DNA of 64,000 nucleotides from Chimaeribacter coloradensis (GCF_002858715.1 NZ_PJZH01000005.1:62001-126000); one strand, 5' to 3'; shown: positions 6,712 through 17,255, counted from the stretch's first letter. Program-made: numbers and translations. Notes: generated by a model not told the origin, from the sequence alone.

Positions 6712-8340
6712 ATGAACAAACTACGTGCCAATGCGCTTTGCTTGAATACGGTAATGTCTGTTACGCAAGCGGCAGCAGAGGAAAAACAGGTCGTCGATGT
6801 GGTGTTGATCGGCGGCGGCATCATGAGCGCGACGCTCGGCACCTACCTGCAGGAGCTTGAGCCGGACTGGACGATCCACATGGTGGAACGTCTCTCTTCC
6901 GTGGCGGACGAAAGCTCTAACGGCTGGAACAATGCCGGCACCGGCCACGCCGCGCTGGCCGAAATGAACTACACGCCGGAGAAGCCCGACGGCTCCATCG
7001 ACATCAGCAAAGCGGTGGCGATCAACGAATCGTTCCAGATTTCACGCCAGTTCTGGGCCTACCAGGTTCAGCGCAACGTGATGCACACCCCGCGCGCCTT
7101 TATCAACAGCGTCCCGCACATGAGCTTTGTCTGGGGCGATGACAACATCAACTTCCTGCGTAAACGCCATGCGGCCCTGCAACAGAGCACCCTGTTCCGC
7201 GGCATGGAGTACTCCGAAGACCCGGCGCAGATCCGTGACTGGATCCCGGCGGTGATGGACGGGCGCGACCCGCAGCAGAAAGTGGCGGCGACCCGCATCC
7301 CGATCGGCACCGATGTGAATTTCGGTGAAGTCACCCGCCAGCTGGTGACCTCCCTGCGTAAAAGCCGCAACTTCGTGCACCAGACCGGCCATGAAGTGCG
7401 TGACATCAAACGCAACAGCGACAAAACCTGGACGGTGACCATCGCCGACCTGCAAAACGGCGGCCGTGAGCGGCGCGTGCGTACCCGCTTCATCTTTATC
7501 GGGGCGGGCGGGGCTTCGCTGACGCTGCTGCAGAAATCGGGCATCCCGGAGGCGCGCAACTACGGCGGCTTCCCGGTGGGCGGGGAGTTCCTGGTTACCG
7601 AGAACCCGGAAGTGGTCAAACGCCATATGGCGAAAGTCTACGGCAAGGCTACCGTTGGTGCGCCGCCGATGTCGGTGCCGCACCTCGATACCCGCGTGCT
7701 GGACGGCAAACGCGTGCTGCTGTTCGGGCCGTTCGCCACCTTCTCCAGCAAGTTCCTGAAAAACGGCTCGCTGTGGGATCTGTTCGGCAGCCTGCGCCCC
7801 GGCAACATTATGCCGATGGCGCACGTGGGCATGGATAACTTCAACCTGGTGAAATACCTGGTCGGGCAACTGATGCTCAGCGACGACGACCGCCACCGCG
7901 CGCTGCAGGAGTACTTCCCGGAAGCGCGCAAAGAGGACTGGAAGCTGTGGGTCGCCGGCCAGCGTGTGCAGATCATCGAGAAAGATGAGAAGAAGGGCGG
8001 CGTACTGCGCCTGGGCACCGAAGTGGTGACCTCGCGTGACGGCAGCATCGCCGCGCTGCTGGGGGCATCACCGGGCGCCTCCACCGCCGCGCCGATCATG
8101 CTGGAGCTGATGGAGCGGGTGTTCAAAGAGAAAGTCGCCTCGCCGGAATGGCAGGCGAAGCTCAAACAGATCATCCCGTCTTACGGCCAGAAGCTGAACG
8201 GTAACCTGGCGCTGACGCAGCAGGTGCTGGAAGAGACCAGCCGCATCCTGCAACTGGAGAGCCTGCCGGAGTCTGTGCCTGCCGCCTCCCCGGCCGGCAC
8301 CCCCGCCCACGGCGACGCCGGGGTTGTACCGGCGCTGTAA
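6712..8340 (+). CDS. mqo: Malate:quinone oxidoreductase
   Basis: FAD-dependent membrane-associated enzyme that oxidises L-malate to oxaloacetate and passes electrons to the quinone pool, bypassing NAD-linked malate dehydrogenase. The 542-residue product carries the dinucleotide-binding motif [14 protein letters not shown] near residue 30, then the family blocks [30 protein letters not shown] and [12 protein letters not shown], all as in E. coli Mqo. The start at 6712 is preferred; an ATG five codons upstream touches its AAGG directly. The C-terminal 30 residues are Ala/Pro-rich and not conserved. Monocistronic, with a clear terminator. Confidence 0.95.
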   Translation: MNKLRANALCLNTVMSVTQAAAEEKQVVDVVLIGGGIMSATLGTYLQELEPDWTIHMVERLSSVADESSNGWNNAGTGHAALAEMNYTPEKPDGSIDISKAVAINESFQISRQFWAYQVQRNVMHTPRAFINSVPHMSFVWGDDNINFLRKRHAALQQSTLFRGMEYSEDPAQIRDWIPAVMDGRDPQQKVAATRIPIGTDVNFGEVTRQLVTSLRKSRNFVHQTGHEVRDIKRNSDKTWTVTIADLQNGGRERRVRTRFIFIGAGGASLTLLQKSGIPEARNYGGFPVGGEFLVTENPEVVKRHMAKVYGKATVGAPPMSVPHLDTRVLDGKRVLLFGPFATFSSKFLKNGSLWDLFGSLRPGNIMPMAHVGMDNFNLVKYLVGQLMLSDDDRHRALQEYFPEARKEDWKLWVAGQRVQIIEKDEKKGGVLRLGTEVVTSRDGSIAALLGASPGASTAAPIMLELMERVFKEKVASPEWQAKLKQIIPSYGQKLNGNLALTQQVLEETSRILQLESLPESVPAASPAGTPAHGDAGVVPAL

Positions 8341-8350
8341 GCGCAGCCCG

Positions 8351-8381
8351 AAAAAAAGCCCGCATGATGCGGGCTTTTTTG
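8351..8381 (+). terminator. Terminator of mqo
   Basis: Stem AGCCCGC/GCGGGCT (8357-8363/8369-8375) with ATGAT loop and a T-run. Confidence 0.85.
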
Positions 8382-8435
8382 TGTCTGTCAGCGGTACACC
8401 GCCCCCGGTATAGCGCGGCCCCGGCAGCGCGGCGT

Positions 8436-8464
8436 GAAAAAAACGCCGGGTATCCGGCGTTTTT
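8436..8464. terminator. Terminator of the TonB-dependent receptor gene
   Basis: Stem ACGCCGG/CCGGCGT (8443-8449/8454-8460) with a seven-base U-run on the minus strand. Confidence 0.85.
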
Positions 8465-8502
8465 AATGGGTGTTTATAGCGCAGTGGTTTCTGCAGAAAT
8501 AC

Positions 8503-10701
8503 TCAGAACGACATCGTCACACCGGCGTAATAGGCGCGGCCCGGCTCGTTATAGGTCGAGGCGCCGTCATTTTCGCGGTAGATCTGTTTATCGAACAGGT
8601 TGCTGATACCGGCATTCAGGCGCAGGTTTTTCACCAGCTCATAATTGGTACCGATGCCGACCACCGAATAGGCACCCACTTCACGATCGGACATCGACCC
8701 TGATTCGTTGCGGATCTCGGCGTATTCACGCGGCTTCTGCCGCCCGTACATCGTCCAGGTGAGGTTGGTGGAGAGCTTCTCCGTGACCTGCCAGTCCAGC
8801 ATGGTGTTAATGGTGTATTTCGGGATGATCGACAGCGGGTTGCCGGTCTCTTTGTCTTCCGAGGTGATCATGTAGGTGGCATTGGTGCGCCAGTCGAGCC
8901 TGTCACGGATAACCGGCACCGTCAGGTTCGCTTCCAGCCCTTCCACCAGCGCTTTGCCGCCATTCTCCCAGCGCAGGATGTTATAGCCGTTAGAGGCGTA
9001 ACCGATGATGTCCGTCCCCGAGACGATTTTGTTTTTGTAATCGTTACGGAAATAGGTGACGCCCGCCTCATAGCCGCTGCGGCTGAATTGCAGCCCGATC
9101 TCTTTGTTGATGCTGACTTCCGGGTCGAGGTCGTCATTGCCCAACAGGTAGCAGCTCCCGGAGGCGATGTTGGTCGGGCAGCCGTTGCCGCGGGTCGAGA
9201 GCAGGTAACCTTCGCTGGACTGGTAGAGGTTCGGCGCTTTGAATACCCGCGCGATCCCGGCTTTAAGTTTGAAATACTCCCCCAGATCCTGGGATGCGTT
9301 CAGGCTCGGGCTGAAGTTGCCGCCGAATTTGCTGTGGTAGTCGAAACGTATCCCGGGGATGATCACCGTGCCGGGGATCGCCTCAATATTGTCTTCGATA
9401 TAGAGCGCGCTCAGCTCGGCGCTGTTTTTGCTGCTGCGGCCGGCCGGGTCGCCCGACACATCCGCGATGGTGACGCCCGTGGCATTCGTCGCCGTCATCG
9501 AGGCCGGGTCGTCGAGCTGTTCCCGGTTCCACTCTGCGCCGACGGTCAACGTCTGGTCGGCCCAGAGATCCAGCGGGATATTCAGTTCGCCGCTGGTGCG
9601 GTAGTTCTCCAGGCGGCTGGTGTTATAGGCGTCACTGTTGATCATCCCTTCTACCCGGCCGGTGGAGCCTTCCTGCAGGCGGGTATTGTTGGTTTTTTCG
9701 TAATAGACGCCAAATTTGGACTGGCCCCAGTCCCAGATGCCGTTATGGGTGATGCCGTAAGTCTGGCGGTAGAGCCGGTTGGTTTCGTCGCCATACAGGG
9801 TCGACACCAGCCCATTCGGGCTGAGGTTGCCGTTGCTGTATTGGGTGTCCCCGGCGTAGATATTGCCCTGGCGGCTGTAGCCGTAGTTGAAATCCACAAT
9901 CTGCGTCGGCGTGATTTTCCAGGAGAGCAGGGCGTTGATGTCTTTGTTGCGCACCCCTTCACGCCCGGCAGCGTAGGAGCCGTTCTGCGCGGTGTTGATG
10001 TCCGCGGCGTCGGCGTCGGTTTTATTGAGGTTGCCGTAGAGCCGCATGGTCAGCGCGTCTCCCGCCAGCGGGCCGTTCAGGCTGAAGTTGGCGCGCTTCG
10101 TCGCCCCCTCTTTATCGTTTTCCGGCTGGTTGGTGTAGAGCGACAGGGAGCCGTGCCAGTCGTTGGTCGGGCGTTTGGTGATGATATTGACCACGCCGCC
10201 GGCCGCGCCGGAGCCGTAGCGGGCGGCGGCCGGGCCGCGCAGCACTTCGATGCGCTCGACCATCTCCGGCGGCACCCAGTTGCTGTCGCCGCGGCTGTCA
10301 CGCTCGCCGCGCCAGCTGTAACGCACGGAATTGCGTGAGGTCACCGGCACCCCATCAATCAGAATCAGCGTGTTTTCCGGCCCCATGCCGCGGATGTCAA
10401 TCTGCCGGTTATTGCCGCGGCTGCCGGTGGCGCTGTTACCGGTGAGGTTCACACCCGGCATTTTGCGGATGATGTCTGACAGGTCGTTAACCGGGGGCGT
10501 TTTCTCAATATCTTTTGCGGTGATGATCGACACCCCCGGCTGTTGTTTCAGCTCCTCAGCCGCCGTGGCCTGCACCGTCATCACTTCGCCATCGTCCCCG
10601 GATAACGGCGGCGTCGCGTCTGCCGCATAACCACTTCCGCTCATCAGCCCCGCCAATACCACTGCACAAGGCCGGAGACGGTAAGATTTTGTGGTGTCCA
10701 T
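8503..10701 (-). CDS. FepA-like TonB-dependent ferric-catechol receptor
   Basis: A 732-residue outer-membrane beta-barrel receptor. A signal peptide (cut after YAADA) is followed by the TonB box region around DGEVMTVQA, and a plug domain at about residues 50-170 with RQIDIRGMGPENTLILIDG and VERIEVLRGPAAARYGSGAAGG. A 22-strand barrel ends in the terminal Phe of GVTMSF. The text GCPTN..GSCYLLGNDDLDPE and FRNDYKNKIVSG matches FepA and its IroN/PfeA relatives, so the ligand is probably enterobactin or a related catechol. It is divergent from the ABC uptake operon at 11056-14721, which would take the ligand across the inner membrane. A near-consensus Fur box lies in its promoter. No siderophore biosynthesis gene is present. 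Confidence 0.88.
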   Translation of the reverse strand: MDTTKSYRLRPCAVVLAGLMSGSGYAADATPPLSGDDGEVMTVQATAAEELKQQPGVSIITAKDIEKTPPVNDLSDIIRKMPGVNLTGNSATGSRGNNRQIDIRGMGPENTLILIDGVPVTSRNSVRYSWRGERDSRGDSNWVPPEMVERIEVLRGPAAARYGSGAAGGVVNIITKRPTNDWHGSLSLYTNQPENDKEGATKRANFSLNGPLAGDALTMRLYGNLNKTDADAADINTAQNGSYAAGREGVRNKDINALLSWKITPTQIVDFNYGYSRQGNIYAGDTQYSNGNLSPNGLVSTLYGDETNRLYRQTYGITHNGIWDWGQSKFGVYYEKTNNTRLQEGSTGRVEGMINSDAYNTSRLENYRTSGELNIPLDLWADQTLTVGAEWNREQLDDPASMTATNATGVTIADVSGDPAGRSSKNSAELSALYIEDNIEAIPGTVIIPGIRFDYHSKFGGNFSPSLNASQDLGEYFKLKAGIARVFKAPNLYQSSEGYLLSTRGNGCPTNIASGSCYLLGNDDLDPEVSINKEIGLQFSRSGYEAGVTYFRNDYKNKIVSGTDIIGYASNGYNILRWENGGKALVEGLEANLTVPVIRDRLDWRTNATYMITSEDKETGNPLSIIPKYTINTMLDWQVTEKLSTNLTWTMYGRQKPREYAEIRNESGSMSDREVGAYSVVGIGTNYELVKNLRLNAGISNLFDKQIYRENDGASTYNEPGRAYYAGVTMSF

Positions 10702-10748
10702 TAAGAAAAGCCCCTGTTTTTTATATGAAATTGTAAGTAAATGCGTAT

Positions 10749-10767
10749 GGTAATGATAATCATTTTT
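10749..10767. promoter_or_regulatory. Fur box upstream of the FepA-like receptor
   Basis: GGTAATGATAATCATTTTT matches 16 of 19 positions of the Fur consensus and lies about 50 bp upstream of the receptor start codon. It is in the shared region with the divergent binding-protein gene but 290 bp from that one. A weaker Fur-like A+T-rich stretch is at about 11000-11018. Confidence 0.85.
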
Positions 10768-11055
10768 ATTTAAATAGCGAAACAGTAATTTTCATAATTT
10801 CCTCACAATTCATCCAGTACTTGTCCAATCGTGAAAAAAAGGCGGTTTTTTAGGCAGAGATGTAAATAAGTGATTAATAAATCATTCAAAACTTATCGGG
10901 CTTAGAAGAAATCAGGGGGCCATAACGGAGAAAAGGCGGGCTAAAAGGGAATCTGTTCAGCGTGGCCCCGGATCGGGTATCATCCCGGCATCAAATAAGA
11001 ATAGTAATGATTAATATTTGCAATCAGTGGTTACTCAGCGATTCCAGGAGATGAA

Positions 11056-12006
11056 ATGCGTTTACGTGCTGCTCTGTTTGCGTCCTTCGTGACGGCCTCC
11101 CTTGCCCTGACCGGGTGTGATGACTCTTCCGCGCAGTCCACGGCCGGTGCCTCCCTGAGCGTGGAACATGCGCAGGGCAACACGCAGGTGCCGCTGAACC
11201 CGAAGAAGGTGATCGTGCTTAACCCGGCTACGCTGGACATCGTCGACGCCCTGAAGATCCCGGTGGCCGGGGTGCCGCAGTCCAGCACGCATCTGCCGTC
11301 CTACCTGGCCAAATACAGCGGCAGCAGCTACCTGAACGCCGGGACGCTGTTTGAGCCGGATTACGAAGCGCTGAGCAACGCCAAACCGGATCTGATCATC
11401 GCCGGTGGCCGCGCCCATGACGCCTACGACAAGCTGAGCGAACTCGCGCCGACCATCGCGCTGGATATCGATCCGCAGCACTTTATGCCGAGCCTGGCGC
11501 AGCGCACCAACCAGCTGGGCGAGATTTTCGGCAAGCAGACGGAAGCGAAAACCCTGCTGGAGAACTTCACCGCGCAGACGGAAAAAATTAAGCAGAAATC
11601 GGCCCACGCCGGATCGGCAATGATCATTATGATCAGCGGCGGAAAGATGTCCGCCTACAGCGCCGGCTCCCGCTTCGGTTTTATCTTTGATCAGCTGGGC
11701 TTCACCCCGGCAGCCACCTTCCCGCAGACCGGCAAGCACGGCAACGTGGTCTCGTCCGAGTTCATCCTCAACGCCAACCCGGACTGGCTGTTTGTGCTGG
11801 ACCGCGACAACGCCATCGGCCGCGCTGAGGGGCAATCCGCCCAACAGGTGCTGGATAACCCGTTGATTGAGAAGACCAATGCCTGGAAAAACCAGCGGGT
11901 GATCTACCTGGATTCCGCCTCGCTCTACATCGCCGGCGGCATCCAGAGCTATACCCAGCTGATGGACAAAGTCAGCACCGCGCTGGACAGCACGGCGGCG
12001 CAGTAA
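11056..12006 (+). CDS. Siderophore-binding lipoprotein (FatB/VctP/CeuE-like)
   Basis: A 316-residue periplasmic substrate-binding protein of the iron-siderophore class. Its N-terminus MRLRAALFASFVTASLALTG ends in a lipobox (ALTG/C20), so it is tethered to the inner membrane. It has the family features KVIVLNPATLDIVDAL, a FEPDYEALSNAKPDLIIAGG block, and the C-terminal WKNQRVIYLD block. The closest textual kin are YclQ, FatB, CeuE and VctP, which bind catechol siderophores. An AGGAG ribosome-binding site precedes the ATG. It is first in a four-gene operon with two permeases and an ATPase, and divergent from the receptor. Confidence 0.88.
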   Translation: MRLRAALFASFVTASLALTGCDDSSAQSTAGASLSVEHAQGNTQVPLNPKKVIVLNPATLDIVDALKIPVAGVPQSSTHLPSYLAKYSGSSYLNAGTLFEPDYEALSNAKPDLIIAGGRAHDAYDKLSELAPTIALDIDPQHFMPSLAQRTNQLGEIFGKQTEAKTLLENFTAQTEKIKQKSAHAGSAMIIMISGGKMSAYSAGSRFGFIFDQLGFTPAATFPQTGKHGNVVSSEFILNANPDWLFVLDRDNAIGRAEGQSAQQVLDNPLIEKTNAWKNQRVIYLDSASLYIAGGIQSYTQLMDKVSTALDSTAAQ

Positions 12007-12012
12007 CCCACG

Positions 12013-12969
12013 ATGAAGCTCCTTACCCTCACCGGCCTGGCGACGCTGCTGGGCCTGATGGCCTGTAGCCTGTTTATCGGGGCCGGGCAGGTGACCCTGG
12101 CCGGCTTCTGGTCTGACCCGGCAATGCGCGACATCTTCCTGCTCAGCCGGGTGCCGCGCACGCTGGCGCTGCTGCTGGCCGGCAGCGCCATGAGCGTGGC
12201 CGGGCTGATTATGCAGATGCTGACCCAGAACCGCTTCGTCGAACCCTCTATCGCCGGGACGACGCAGTCAGCCGGGCTGGGGCTGCTGCTGGTGATGGTG
12301 ATCCACCCCGGTGCGCCGGTTATCGTAAAAATGCTGGTCGCGACGCTGTTTGCCCTGGGCGGCACCCTGCTGTTTATTCTGTTGCTGGGGCGGATGAGGA
12401 TGAAATCGCCGCTGATGGTGCCGCTGGCCGGCATCATGCTGGGGGCGGTGTTCAGCGCCGTTACCACCTTTCTGGCGATGGAATTTGACCTGTTGCAGTC
12501 GCTGGGCGGCTGGGAGTCAGGGGATTTCTCCGCCGTTTTGCAGGGGCGCTATGAGCTGCTGTGGGTGGTTGGCGCGCTGACGCTGATTGCCTGCCTGATC
12601 GCCGACCGCTTCACCGTGGCCGGGATGGGGCGAGAGTTCTCAGTGAATGTCGGGCTGAATTACCAGCGGGTGATGCTGGCGGGCATGGCGATCATCGCGG
12701 TGATCAGCGGCGTGGTGGTGGTGGTGATCGGCGTGCTGCCGTTCCTCGGGCTGATTGTGCCCAACATCGTCAGCATGGCGATGGGCGACAACCTGCGCCG
12801 CACCCTGCCGTGGGTCTGCTTTGCCGGGGGCGGGCTGGTGCTGCTGTGTGACATCGTCGGCCGGTTGATCATCGCACCGTTCGAGATCCCGGTCAGCGTG
12901 ATCCTCGGCGTCATCGGCGCGGCGGTCTTTCTGGCCCTGATCATAAGGAAACCCCGCCATGCAGGCTGA
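12013..12969 (+). CDS. Iron-siderophore ABC permease 1 (FecCD family)
   Basis: A 318-residue FecCD-type permease with eight or nine hydrophobic segments. Characteristic text includes LSRVPRTLALLLAGSAMSVAGLIMQMLTQNRFVEPS near residues 42-80, the AGMGREFSVNVGLNYQRVM loop, and GVLPFLGLIVPNIV. It starts 6 nt after the binding-protein stop and overlaps the next permease by 11 nt, so the three are co-translated. Together with the second permease it would form the heterodimeric channel, as in VctDG, FatDC or YclNO. Confidence 0.9.
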   Translation: MKLLTLTGLATLLGLMACSLFIGAGQVTLAGFWSDPAMRDIFLLSRVPRTLALLLAGSAMSVAGLIMQMLTQNRFVEPSIAGTTQSAGLGLLLVMVIHPGAPVIVKMLVATLFALGGTLLFILLLGRMRMKSPLMVPLAGIMLGAVFSAVTTFLAMEFDLLQSLGGWESGDFSAVLQGRYELLWVVGALTLIACLIADRFTVAGMGREFSVNVGLNYQRVMLAGMAIIAVISGVVVVVIGVLPFLGLIVPNIVSMAMGDNLRRTLPWVCFAGGGLVLLCDIVGRLIIAPFEIPVSVILGVIGAAVFLALIIRKPRHAG

Positions 12970-13966
12970 AGAGACCACTCACACTGAGTATCACGCCCCG
13001 GCGCGGCGCGGCCCACTGAGCCTGCCGGCGAAGCGGCTGCTGCTGCTCGGCGTACTGGCGGTATGCGCCGCCGCCGGGTTTATGACGATCGGCCTCGGCG
13101 GCAACATCAGCTACATCCTGGTTCACCGCGGCCTGATCCTGGCGACCATGCTGCTGGTGGCCTTTGCCTCCGGCACCGCCACGCTGCTGTTCCAGACCGT
13201 GACCGGCAACCGCATCCTGACCCCCTCCATCATGGGGCTGGAAGCGCTGTTCATCCTGATCCAGACGCTGCTGATCTTTATCATCGATGCTAACGGCCTG
13301 GCGTACCTGGGGGTCAGCGGGAAATTCCTCTGTGACGCCCTGCTGTTGCTGGTGTTCTCGCTGTTTCTTTACCGCTGGCTGCTGGGCGGTGCGGGCCTCG
13401 ACCTGCACCGCGTGCTGCTGGTGGGGCTGGTGTGCGGCACCCTGTTCCGCAGCGTCTCCGGCCTGCTGCAACGCCTGCTCTCACCGGGGGATTTTGCCAT
13501 CCTCCAGGGGCGTATTTTTGCCACCTTCACCCGCGCCGCGCCGGAGATCATCGCGCTGGCCGCCGTGATCTGCGCGCTGGCGGCGCTGGCGATCTGGCGG
13601 ATGCGCCACAGCCTCGATGTGATCGCGCTCGGCAGGGAGACGGCGATCAATCTGGGCCTCGCCTATCAGCGGCATGTCACGCTGATCCTGCTGCTGGTGT
13701 CGCTGCTGGTGGCGGTCTCCACCGCGCTGGTGGGGCCGCTGACGTTTCTCGGCCTGCTGGTGGCGAACCTCGCGTATCAGGTCGTCGGCTCCTCGCGCCA
13801 CCGCCACCTGCTGCCCGGCGTGTTCCTGATTGGCGTGGTTACGCTGGTGGGCGGGCAGGTGATCCTGGAGCGCCTGCTGGGTATGGCGGGCACTTTGTCG
13901 GTGGTGATTGAGTTCGTCGGCGGCGCGTTGTTTATCATTCTTTTGGTTAAAAAGGCGGCGGTGTGA
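12959..13966 (+). CDS. Iron-siderophore ABC permease 2 (FecCD family)
   Basis: A 335-residue permease, partner of the preceding gene. It has FecCD motifs including TATLLFQTVTGNRILTPSIMGLE, LGRETAINLGLAYQRH (the ATPase-coupling loop) and LVGPLTFLGLLVANLAYQ. Its start lies inside the end of permease 1, and its stop overlaps the GTG start of the ATPase (GTGA). It carries a soluble N-terminal tail of about 20 residues before the first membrane segment. Confidence 0.9.
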   Translation: MQAEETTHTEYHAPARRGPLSLPAKRLLLLGVLAVCAAAGFMTIGLGGNISYILVHRGLILATMLLVAFASGTATLLFQTVTGNRILTPSIMGLEALFILIQTLLIFIIDANGLAYLGVSGKFLCDALLLLVFSLFLYRWLLGGAGLDLHRVLLVGLVCGTLFRSVSGLLQRLLSPGDFAILQGRIFATFTRAAPEIIALAAVICALAALAIWRMRHSLDVIALGRETAINLGLAYQRHVTLILLLVSLLVAVSTALVGPLTFLGLLVANLAYQVVGSSRHRHLLPGVFLIGVVTLVGGQVILERLLGMAGTLSVVIEFVGGALFIILLVKKAAV

Positions 13967-14721
13967 TTGAGATAAAGCGTGTCAGCAAACAGTACCAGCA
14001 GACGCGGGTGCTGCATGAGATTGCAGAGACCATCCCGGCCGGTGGCGTGACCTCGATTATCGGCCCGAACGGGGCCGGGAAATCGACCCTGCTGTCGGTG
14101 ATTGGCCGTTTGCTCACGCCGGACGCCGGGCAGGTGCTGGTCAGCGGGTTGGACGTGGCGCACACGCCCGGCAAGCAGCTCGCCACCCGCCTCTCGGTGC
14201 TGCGGCAGGAGAACCACTTCACCAGCCGTCTGACGGTGTACGATCTGGTGGGCTTTGGCCGCTACCCCTACACGCAGGGGCGGCTCAATGAGGAGGATCG
14301 CCGGCATATCGATACGGCGCTGGCGTTTCTTGACCTGTTGCCGCTGAAAGATCGCTATCTGGATGAGCTCTCCGGCGGCCAGCGCCAGCGGGCCTATGTG
14401 GCGATGGTGCTCTGCCAGGATACCGACTACGTGCTGCTGGATGAGCCGCTCAACAATCTGGACATGAAGCACGCGGTGGCGATGATGAAGCAGCTGCGGC
14501 GCGCGGCGGATGAGCTGCATAAAACCATTATTCTGGTGATCCATGACATCAACTTCGCCGCTGCCTACTCCGATTACATCATCGCGATGAAAGCGGGGCA
14601 GGTGGTCTGCCGCGGCACGCCGGAGACCCTGATGTGCGCCGAGGTACTGGAGGCGATCTTTGATACGGAGGTCAGTATTGAGCAGGTGCGCGGCCGCCCG
14701 GTCGCCATCTATTACCGCTGA
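13963..14721 (+). CDS. Iron-siderophore ABC ATPase
   Basis: A 252-residue ABC ATPase with Walker A GPNGAGKST (residues 33-41), Q-loop near RQENHF, signature LSGGQRQRAYVAM and Walker B YVLLDEPLNNLD, followed by the H-loop VIHDINFA. The 'LNNLD' in place of 'TSALD' is usual for the YclP/VctC/FatE branch. The GTG start overlaps the permease stop by four bases. It supplies energy for import of the siderophore delivered by the lipoprotein and permeases. Confidence 0.92.
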   Translation: MIEIKRVSKQYQQTRVLHEIAETIPAGGVTSIIGPNGAGKSTLLSVIGRLLTPDAGQVLVSGLDVAHTPGKQLATRLSVLRQENHFTSRLTVYDLVGFGRYPYTQGRLNEEDRRHIDTALAFLDLLPLKDRYLDELSGGQRQRAYVAMVLCQDTDYVLLDEPLNNLDMKHAVAMMKQLRRAADELHKTIILVIHDINFAAAYSDYIIAMKAGQVVCRGTPETLMCAEVLEAIFDTEVSIEQVRGRPVAIYYR

Positions 14722-14737
14722 CGGCAAACCGCAGGCA

Positions 14738-14768
14738 ATAAAAAAGGCCGGATGATTCCGGCCTTTTT
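14738..14768. terminator. Bidirectional terminator between the ABC operon and gor
   Basis: AAGGCCGGA-TGAT-TCCGGCCTT with A-run and T-run on either side; it serves the convergent ABC operon and gor. Confidence 0.88.
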
Positions 14769-14785
14769 GTGGGGGTGCACTGCGC

Positions 14786-16138
14786 TTAGCGCATGGTGAC
14801 AAACTCTTCCGCTGCGGTCGGGTGGATCGCGACGGTGTTGTCGAAGTCTTTCTTGGTCGCGCCCATTTTCAGTGCGACGGCGAAGCCCTGCAGGATCTCG
14901 TCCATACCGAAGCCGATGCCGTGGATGCCGACGATTTTTTCCTCTTTGCCCACGCAGACCAGCTTCATGCGGCACGGCTGGCGGTGCTGGGTCACGGCGG
15001 TGTACATGGCGGTAAACGCGGATTTGTACACTTTCACTTCATCTTCGCCATACAGTTCAACGGCCTGCGGCTCAGTCAGGCCCACGGTGCCGATAGGCGG
15101 GTGGCTGAAGACCACGGTCGGGACGTTGCTGTAATCCAGGTGCTCGTCCGGCTTGTTGTTGAACAGGCGCTCAGAGAGGCGGCGGCCGGCGGCCACGGCA
15201 ACCGGGGTCAGCTCAACGGCACCGGTGTTGTCACCCACGGCGTAGATGCCCGGCACGCTGGTGTTCTGGTATTTATCGACCTCAATGTAACCTTTTTCGT
15301 TGGTTTTCACCCCGGTGACGGAGAGGTTCAGGTTGTCGGTTTCCGGCTCACGGCCAATCGCCCAGACCAGGCAATCCACAACGAAATCGTTGCCGTTTTC
15401 GAGGTGCAGCGTCAGGCTGCCGTCGTCGTTCTTCACGATCGCTTTCGGGATCGATTCGGTATGCAGCAGCGGGCCTTCGGTGTTCATCACTTCCACCAGC
15501 GTATCCACGATCAGCGGATCGAAGGTACGCAGCGGTGCGTGTTTACGCACGAACAGGTGGGTTTGCGCGCCCAGGGCGTTCATCACCCCGGCAATCTCTA
15601 CGGCGATGTAACCCGCGCCGACCACGGCCACGCGCTGCGGCATCTCGTCCAGATCGAAGAAGCCGTCAGAGTCGATGCCATATTCCGCACCTGGGATGTC
15701 CGGGTGGCTCGGACGGCCGCCGGTGGCGATCAGGATATGGTCAGCCGTGATCTTCTCACCGTTCACTTCCACGGTGTGCGCATCCACGAAACGCGCGTAA
15801 CCGCGGATCACCTCGACGTTATTTTTGCCCAGCACGTTGTCGTAAGAGGTGTGGATACGGTCGATGTAGGCGGTACGGTTGGCGACCAGTTTTTTCCAGT
15901 CGAACGCGTTCACGGTGGTGTCGAACCCGTAATCCGGGCCGTAGTTATGGATCGCTTCCGCAATCTGCGCGGCGTGCCACATCACTTTTTTCGGTACACA
16001 ACCTACGTTGACGCAGGTGCCGCCCAGGGCTTTGGCTTCAATGAGCGCGCACTTCTGGCCGTACATGGCTGCACGGTTGATTGAGGCGATGCCGCCGCTG
16101 CCGCCACCAATTGCAAGGTAGTCATAATGTTTGGTCAT
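14786..16138 (-). CDS. gor: Glutathione reductase
   Basis: NADPH-dependent FAD disulfide reductase that regenerates reduced glutathione in the cytoplasm. The length of 450 residues equals E. coli Gor. The FAD motif GGGSGG is at residues 11-16, the redox-active pair C42/C47 is in [13 protein letters not shown], and the NADPH-binding fold contains [14 protein letters not shown]. The C-terminal catalytic His-Glu pair is in [10 protein letters not shown]. It stands next to rlmJ and prlC as in E. coli, but with rbn inserted between. Monocistronic. Confidence 0.97.
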   Translation of the reverse strand: MTKHYDYLAIGGGSGGIASINRAAMYGQKCALIEAKALGGTCVNVGCVPKKVMWHAAQIAEAIHNYGPDYGFDTTVNAFDWKKLVANRTAYIDRIHTSYDNVLGKNNVEVIRGYARFVDAHTVEVNGEKITADHILIATGGRPSHPDIPGAEYGIDSDGFFDLDEMPQRVAVVGAGYIAVEIAGVMNALGAQTHLFVRKHAPLRTFDPLIVDTLVEVMNTEGPLLHTESIPKAIVKNDDGSLTLHLENGNDFVVDCLVWAIGREPETDNLNLSVTGVKTNEKGYIEVDKYQNTSVPGIYAVGDNTGAVELTPVAVAAGRRLSERLFNNKPDEHLDYSNVPTVVFSHPPIGTVGLTEPQAVELYGEDEVKVYKSAFTAMYTAVTQHRQPCRMKLVCVGKEEKIVGIHGIGFGMDEILQGFAVALKMGATKKDFDNTVAIHPTAAEEFVTMR

Positions 16139-16283
16139 CGAATGTGTTCCATAGAGATGAAAAGAAAAATTGAGGTAGAGTTTAACGCTACTCGGCCAAT
16201 CGCCGCAAAGTTTGCACCTATGATTGTGATAGGGCGATAGCGATCTCTTCAGTTACAAATGTTTAACCAGATGGAAGCATAGC

Positions 16284-17201
16284 ATGCACCTGACCTTTCT
16301 CGGCACCTGTGCCGGCACCCCGAGTTTGCAGCGTAACGTCACGGCCATCGCGTTGACACTGTGCAACAGCCGCAGCGGCGGCACCTGGCTGTTTGACTGC
16401 GGCGAAGGCACCCAGCACCAGTTCATGCGCAGCCCGCTCAAACCGGGCAGGCTGGAGAAAATCTTCATTACCCACCTGCACGGCGACCACATTTTCGGCC
16501 TGCCGGGCCTGCTCACCAGCCGTTCTATGGGCGGGATCACCGAGCCGCTGACGGTCTACGGGCCGAAGGGCATCCGCGCGTTTATTGAAACCAGCCTGAC
16601 CCTCAGCAGCTCGTTTGTGACCTTCCCGCTGGAGATTGTGGAGATCGCCGCCGGTGAGGTGTGTGATGACGGCAAAAACCGGGTCACCGCCTGGCCGATG
16701 AACCATGTGGTGGAGTGCTACGGCTACCGGGTTCAGGCGCACGACAAGCCGGGCTACCTGGATGGCGAACGGCTGAAAGCGGACGGCGTGCCGCGCGGGC
16801 CGTGGTTCCAGCAGCTGAAACGGGGCGAAACCGTGACGCTGCCCGACGGCCGGGTGGTGGACGGCAGCGCCTATCTGGGGCCGTCCACCAAAGGGAAATC
16901 GCTGGCGATTTTCGGTGACACTGCGCCGACGCCGGTCTCCGACCTGCTGGCCGACGGGGTGGATTTGATGGTGCATGAAACCACGCTGGAAGCGGCGATG
17001 GCGGAAAAGGCCAACGGCCGCGGCCACTCCACCACCGTACAGGCCGCCACCGCGGCCCGGCTGGCCGGGGCGAAGCGGCTGATCGCCACCCATTTCAGCT
17101 CGCGCTACAGCTTTGCCGAGTGCGAGAAACTGCTGGCCGAGTGCCGAGCGATTTTCCCCAACACCGAGCTGGCGCGGGACTTCGCGGTCTTTGAGGTGTG
17201 A
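16284..17201 (+). CDS. rbn: Ribonuclease BN / RNase Z
   Basis: Zinc-dependent metallo-beta-lactamase-fold nuclease that processes tRNA 3' ends. Its 305 residues match E. coli ElaC/RBN in length. The metal-binding HLHGDH is at residues 64-69, with further ligands in [19 protein letters not shown] and the late THFSSRY. E. coli keeps this gene at a different locus, so its position between gor and rlmJ is a rearrangement. The start is the first ATG after a GGAAGCAT stretch. It is divergent from gor with 145 bp between. Confidence 0.93.
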   Translation: MHLTFLGTCAGTPSLQRNVTAIALTLCNSRSGGTWLFDCGEGTQHQFMRSPLKPGRLEKIFITHLHGDHIFGLPGLLTSRSMGGITEPLTVYGPKGIRAFIETSLTLSSSFVTFPLEIVEIAAGEVCDDGKNRVTAWPMNHVVECYGYRVQAHDKPGYLDGERLKADGVPRGPWFQQLKRGETVTLPDGRVVDGSAYLGPSTKGKSLAIFGDTAPTPVSDLLADGVDLMVHETTLEAAMAEKANGRGHSTTVQAATAARLAGAKRLIATHFSSRYSFAECEKLLAECRAIFPNTELARDFAVFEV

Positions 17202-17255
17202 CGGCACCCGCCCGCAGAGGGGCGGGAAGCGCAGCAGATAACGCGGCCCTTCCCC

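Noticed and set aside
9088-10338. 416-codon frame antisense to the FepA-like receptor
   Set aside because: Shadow of the receptor gene, no protein-like features.
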